A DNA stretch of 16,157 nt from Paludibacter sp. (GTDB lineage Bacteria > Bacteroidota > Bacteroidia > Bacteroidales > Paludibacteraceae). The position numbers and the translations under genes were made by a program. The stretch spans positions 1 through 16,157 of the forward strand of contig WRGS01000218.1 of assembly GCA_009787075.1 (NCBI GenBank). The letters are read 5' to 3'. Below the pieces are notes generated by a model. That model was not told the DNA's origin and made no database searches. It saw only the letters and a program-made list of their open reading frames with translations. Shown here piece by piece: positions 13,921 through 16,157 of this stretch (position 1 is the stretch's first letter; each line of letters starts with the position of its first letter).

Positions 13921-14517
13921 ATGCTTAATGACGAAATAAAAATACGTGCACTTGGGCTTGTGTATAACCAAACGATGCCGGGAACTTATGCGCTTGTGAT
14001 GGGCGAATGCGAAGGAAACCGCCGTTTTTCTGTTACGGTTGGCGAGCCTGAAGCGCAGTCAATAGCACTCAAACTCAACAATAGAACTCCTGCACGCCCG
14101 CTTACGCACGACCTTATCAACAATTTGCTTATCACTTTTGGCGCATGGTTAGAAAAAGTCGTAATTTACGATATGATAAATGAGGTTTTTTATTCGGAGT
14201 TACATATTTTACGCGGCGAAGAAAACATAATTGTCGATGCGCGGACTTCCGATGCGGTGGCTTTGGCTATACGTTGCGAAAGTCCGATTTATATCAAGGA
14301 GGAAATTTTGAATATTGTAGGAATTTTTATTGACCCCGAAAGTGAATCACAGCAACCGCACCACCGAAAATTACCCGAAGATTTAGACGAAATAACAGAT
14401 GAAGATTTAAAATTTATCAGTTCATCAGAACTGCAGCAATTACTCGACCGTGCCGTGCATGAAGAATATTATGAACTTGCAGTACGTATAAGAAACGAGA
14501 AAGACGGAAGAAATTGA
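13921..14517 (+). CDS. Bifunctional nuclease family protein (DUF151) with UVR motif
   Basis: A 198-residue protein from the ATG at 13921. Residues about 5-140 are the bifunctional nuclease (DUF151) domain: LVMGECEGNRRFSVTVGEPEAQ (25-46), RPLTHDL (59-65) and DARTSDAVALAIR (106-118). Plant and bacterial relatives are reported to have RNase and DNase activity. The C-terminus (about 168-192, SSELQQLLDRAVHEEYYELA) fits a UVR motif, the short helical hairpin found in UvrB and UvrC and used for protein contact. An acidic linker (152-163) joins the two. A longer frame from 13858 would add 21 residues, but that ATG lies within the promoter, so I reject it. The symporter gene follows after 41 bases, probably on the same transcript. 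The cellular role is unknown. Confidence 0.88.
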   Translation: MLNDEIKIRALGLVYNQTMPGTYALVMGECEGNRRFSVTVGEPEAQSIALKLNNRTPARPLTHDLINNLLITFGAWLEKVVIYDMINEVFYSELHILRGEENIIVDARTSDAVALAIRCESPIYIKEEILNIVGIFIDPESESQQPHHRKLPEDLDEITDEDLKFISSSELQQLLDRAVHEEYYELAVRIRNEKDGRN

Positions 14518-14535
14518 TTTTAAAATTTAACATAA

Positions 14536-14556
14536 TTTAATATTTAATATTTAATA
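14536..14556 (+). repeat. Three tandem TTTAATA units before the symporter start
   Basis: TTTAATA occurs three times in a row and ends two bases before the ATG at 14559. It covers the ribosome-binding region, where an AT-only stretch is usual for Bacteroidota. A change in copy number would alter spacing, but whether it varies is unknown. Confidence 0.5.
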
Positions 14557-14558
14557 TA

Positions 14559-15839
14559 ATGAAAATAAAATTAACAATAATGAACTTTCTCCAATTCTTT
14601 GTTTGGGGAGCGTGGATGATGACTTTGGCGCATTATGGCTTTGTGGAAAAACATTGGGATGGTGCACAGTTCGGTTTGGTATTTTCTACGATGGGGTTCG
14701 CCTCGCTTATAATGCCGACTTTATTCGGAATTATTGCCGATAAATGGAAAGCAAACTATGTTTATGCGATTTCACATTTGCTTTTTGGTGTAACAATGTG
14801 CTTTTTGCCTTTAATTGATGCGCCAATGCCGTTTTTCTGGATACTTTTAGTGGCAATGTGTTTTTATATGCCGACAATAGGCTTGAATAATTCTATCGGT
14901 TTTGGAATTCTTAAAAACGAGGGAAAAGACCCAACAAAAGATTTTCCGCCAATTCGGGTTTGGGGAACAATTGGTTTTATTGTAGCAATGTGGCTCACCA
15001 ATACATTTACAAAAGAATGGGGCTTTGGTTACAGTATAAAAGTTTCATTTTATATTTCAGCAATTGGCGCATTTTGTCTGTCTGTTTTTTCGTTTATTTT
15101 ACTGCCAACGATAACAACCCAAAAACAGAAAAGCGCCGAAAAGCAAACTTTAATAGAAAAACTTGGATTACAGGCATTTGTACTTTTTAAACAAAAGAAA
15201 ATGGCGATATTTTTCATTTTCAGTTTGTTGCTCGGCGGAGCATTGCAACTGACAAATGCTTACGGTGACGGCTTTCTGGCAGACGCAAATGTTTTTCCAA
15301 AAGGCAGCGCTATAAATAATCTTTCAACAATTATTCTTTCTATTTCACAAATGTCGGAAACGCTGTTTATTCTTGCAATTCCATTTTTTATGAAAAAATT
15401 TGGAATTAAAAAAGTAATGTTAATCAGTATGTTTGCGTGGGTAATTCGTTTTGGATTTTTCGGATTGGCGGGCAATTCGGCATTTGGTTTCGGATTAATT
15501 GTACTTTCTTGTATAGTTTATGGAATGGCGTTTGATTTTTTCAATATTTCGGGTGCGCTGTTTGTGGAAAAAAATACTGATGCAAAAATTCAAAACTCGG
15601 CACAGGGAGTTTTTATGCTGATGACAAACGGCATAGGTGCAATTTTGGGAAACTTAATTGCAGGTAAGGTTATTCAAATGTGGTTTACCAGACCTGATAA
15701 ATCAATAGTTTGGAATTTGCCCGATTTTCCAAATGTATGGTTTGTTTTTGCTGCATACGCACTTTTAGTTGGCATTTTGTTCGCTCTGATTTTCAAATAC
15801 AAACACAACCCCGATGAAATTGGGGAAATAAGGCATTGA
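14559..15839 (+). CDS. Nucleoside:H+ symporter, MFS family (NupG-like)
   Basis: A 426-residue inner-membrane protein that imports nucleosides with protons. It aligns along its visible length with E. coli NupG (418 residues): FLQFFVWGAWMMTLAHYGFV (10-29), GIIADKW (57-63), YMPTIGLNNSIGF (103-115) and the family signature FPPIRVWGTIGFI (129-141). Hydrophobic segments through the length are consistent with 12 membrane spans, with a charged cytoplasmic loop at about 185-215 between the two halves. The start gives MKIKLTIMNFLQ, matching the short cytoplasmic N-terminus of relatives. It follows the nuclease gene by 41 bases. Import of thymidine would feed the thymidine kinase encoded at 10996, though the two genes are on separate transcripts. 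A strong stem-loop follows the stop. Confidence 0.93.
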   Translation: MKIKLTIMNFLQFFVWGAWMMTLAHYGFVEKHWDGAQFGLVFSTMGFASLIMPTLFGIIADKWKANYVYAISHLLFGVTMCFLPLIDAPMPFFWILLVAMCFYMPTIGLNNSIGFGILKNEGKDPTKDFPPIRVWGTIGFIVAMWLTNTFTKEWGFGYSIKVSFYISAIGAFCLSVFSFILLPTITTQKQKSAEKQTLIEKLGLQAFVLFKQKKMAIFFIFSLLLGGALQLTNAYGDGFLADANVFPKGSAINNLSTIILSISQMSETLFILAIPFFMKKFGIKKVMLISMFAWVIRFGFFGLAGNSAFGFGLIVLSCIVYGMAFDFFNISGALFVEKNTDAKIQNSAQGVFMLMTNGIGAILGNLIAGKVIQMWFTRPDKSIVWNLPDFPNVWFVFAAYALLVGILFALIFKYKHNPDEIGEIRH

Positions 15840-15848
15840 GTTTTTTCA

Positions 15849-15890
15849 TTTTCCCCGCGCAAGCCTATTTCATAGACTTCGCGGGGAAAA
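15849..15890 (+). terminator. Strong stem-loop after the symporter gene
   Basis: TTTTCCCCGCG (15849-15859) and CGCGGGGAAAA (15880-15890) pair perfectly over 11 bp. Inside, AAG/CTT and CTAT/ATAG extend the stem with a small bulge and one mismatch. It begins 9 bases past the stop codon. The tail on the plus strand (TTATAATATT) is only partly T-rich, so it may be a terminator or a 3'-end stabilising structure. Confidence 0.6.
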
Positions 15891-15900
15891 TTATAATATT

Positions 15901-16027
15901 ATGAAATTATGCGAAAATATATATATATTTATTGTGTTTTATTTTGTTATCAAACTGCGTTTATTCAATTGGAACAAACTCGGTAGACTCTTTATTTTAT
16001 GACAGTTAATGCTATTGACAGTTTATT
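15901..16027 (+). pseudogene. Possible broken lipoprotein remnant
   Basis: An ATG at 15901 opens a 33-codon frame (MKLCENIYIFIVF...) ending at 16002. The frame one base over (codons from 15929) reads LLCFILLSNCVYSIGTNSVD and ends at the TAA at 16025-16027; LLSNC looks like a lipobox. An (AT)6 tract at 15917-15928 sits at the join: one more AT unit would fuse the ATG to the lipobox frame, giving a 36-residue lipoprotein-like peptide. It has only 16 residues after the cysteine, so it is more likely a fragment than a complete gene. The evidence is thin. Confidence 0.25.
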
Positions 16028-16086
16028 TAGTCGCTCCTTAAAAAACGATTAACCAATTAAAAATCAGTAAAATAGTATCAAAAAAG

Positions 16087-16118
16087 TTTGTATATTTCGT
16101 CCATATTTTGTACCTTTG
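16087..16118 (+). promoter_or_regulatory. Promoter of the CDS at the right edge
   Basis: TTTG (16087-16090), 20 bases, TACCTTTG (16111-16118), perfect in both boxes. The start site should be near 16124, about 15 bases before the ATG at 16139. Confidence 0.75.
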
Positions 16119-16138
16119 CGGTGAAAAAAGTGGAAATT

Positions 16139-16157
16139 ATGTTAGGAAAACTACCAG
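16139..16157 (+). CDS. Start of a CDS cut by the window edge
   Basis: Only MLGKLP is visible, preceded by GTGGAAATT and a perfect promoter. Some Bacteroidota IS5/IS1182-type transposases begin with a similar MLGK peptide, so this may be an insertion-sequence transposase, but six residues cannot establish that. Confidence 0.4.

Larger units (their letters stand above)
15891..16138. other. Right-hand intergenic region
   Basis: AT-rich DNA between the symporter stem-loop and the last CDS start. Apart from the possible lipoprotein remnant it holds a direct repeat GACAGTT (16001-16007 and 16017-16023, 16 bases apart) and, at its end, a perfect promoter. I see no RNA gene or terminal inverted repeats that I can confirm. 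Confidence 0.4.

Noticed and set aside
1..16157. CRISPR array, rRNA or prophage genes
   Set aside because: No regularly spaced repeats, no rRNA-like conserved stretches and no phage structural genes were seen.

Overview
The window reads as chromosomal DNA from a member of the Bacteroidota, most likely Bacteroidales-like. It is AT-rich. Several upstream regions carry the Bacteroidota promoter pattern (TTTG, 19-20 bases, TAnnTTTG). Starts are preceded by A-rich stretches rather than clear Shine-Dalgarno sites. Several proteins are typical of the phylum: a type IX secreted amylase, a DUF4831 protein, a histone H1-like peptide, a TPR lipoprotein and a DUF59/SufT-like protein. No contiguous phage, CRISPR or conjugation genes are visible.

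Left part, minus strand (1-7840). The window opens inside uvrA; the N-terminal 546 codons are visible. Next comes a large secreted alpha-amylase (GH13 catalytic domain, a probable CBM26-type starch-binding module and a C-terminal T9SS sorting domain) with its own promoter and a terminator hairpin. After a 401-base gap come prfA (release factor 1) and a TPR lipoprotein gene, both read leftward.

Centre, plus strand (7911-12333). A divergent promoter pair separates the TPR lipoprotein from a tightly packed seven-gene run: DUF4831 protein, rfbC, a TatD-family hydrolase, a cytidylate-kinase-like P-loop kinase, tdk, a YbgC-like thioesterase and a DUF59 protein. Gaps are 4-41 bases, so co-transcription is likely. 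The functions are mixed: envelope sugar synthesis, nucleotide salvage, thioester hydrolysis and Fe-S maturation.

Right part (12430-16157). A 58-residue histone H1-like gene with its own promoter and terminator is followed by a tRNA-Arg(TCT) gene with a textbook promoter and a 15-bp terminator stem. Then comes an accessory patch: a REP-like palindrome and a DUF4160 / DUF2442-HTH gene pair. The promoter of this pair holds a perfect 18-base palindrome exactly filling most of the spacer between its two boxes. The DUF4160 frame has apparently lost its ATG (it reads ATAG). Beyond it lie a bifunctional-nuclease (DUF151) gene with a UVR motif and a nucleoside:H+ symporter gene, the latter a likely functional partner of tdk in salvage. 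The right edge holds a strong stem-loop, a possible broken lipoprotein remnant with an (AT)6 tract, and a perfect promoter leading into a CDS of which only six codons are visible.

The most interesting item is the DUF4160/DUF2442-HTH cassette with its embedded operator-like palindrome. It looks like a small autoregulated two-gene module, possibly toxin-antitoxin-like, whose first gene may be dead or may start unusually.
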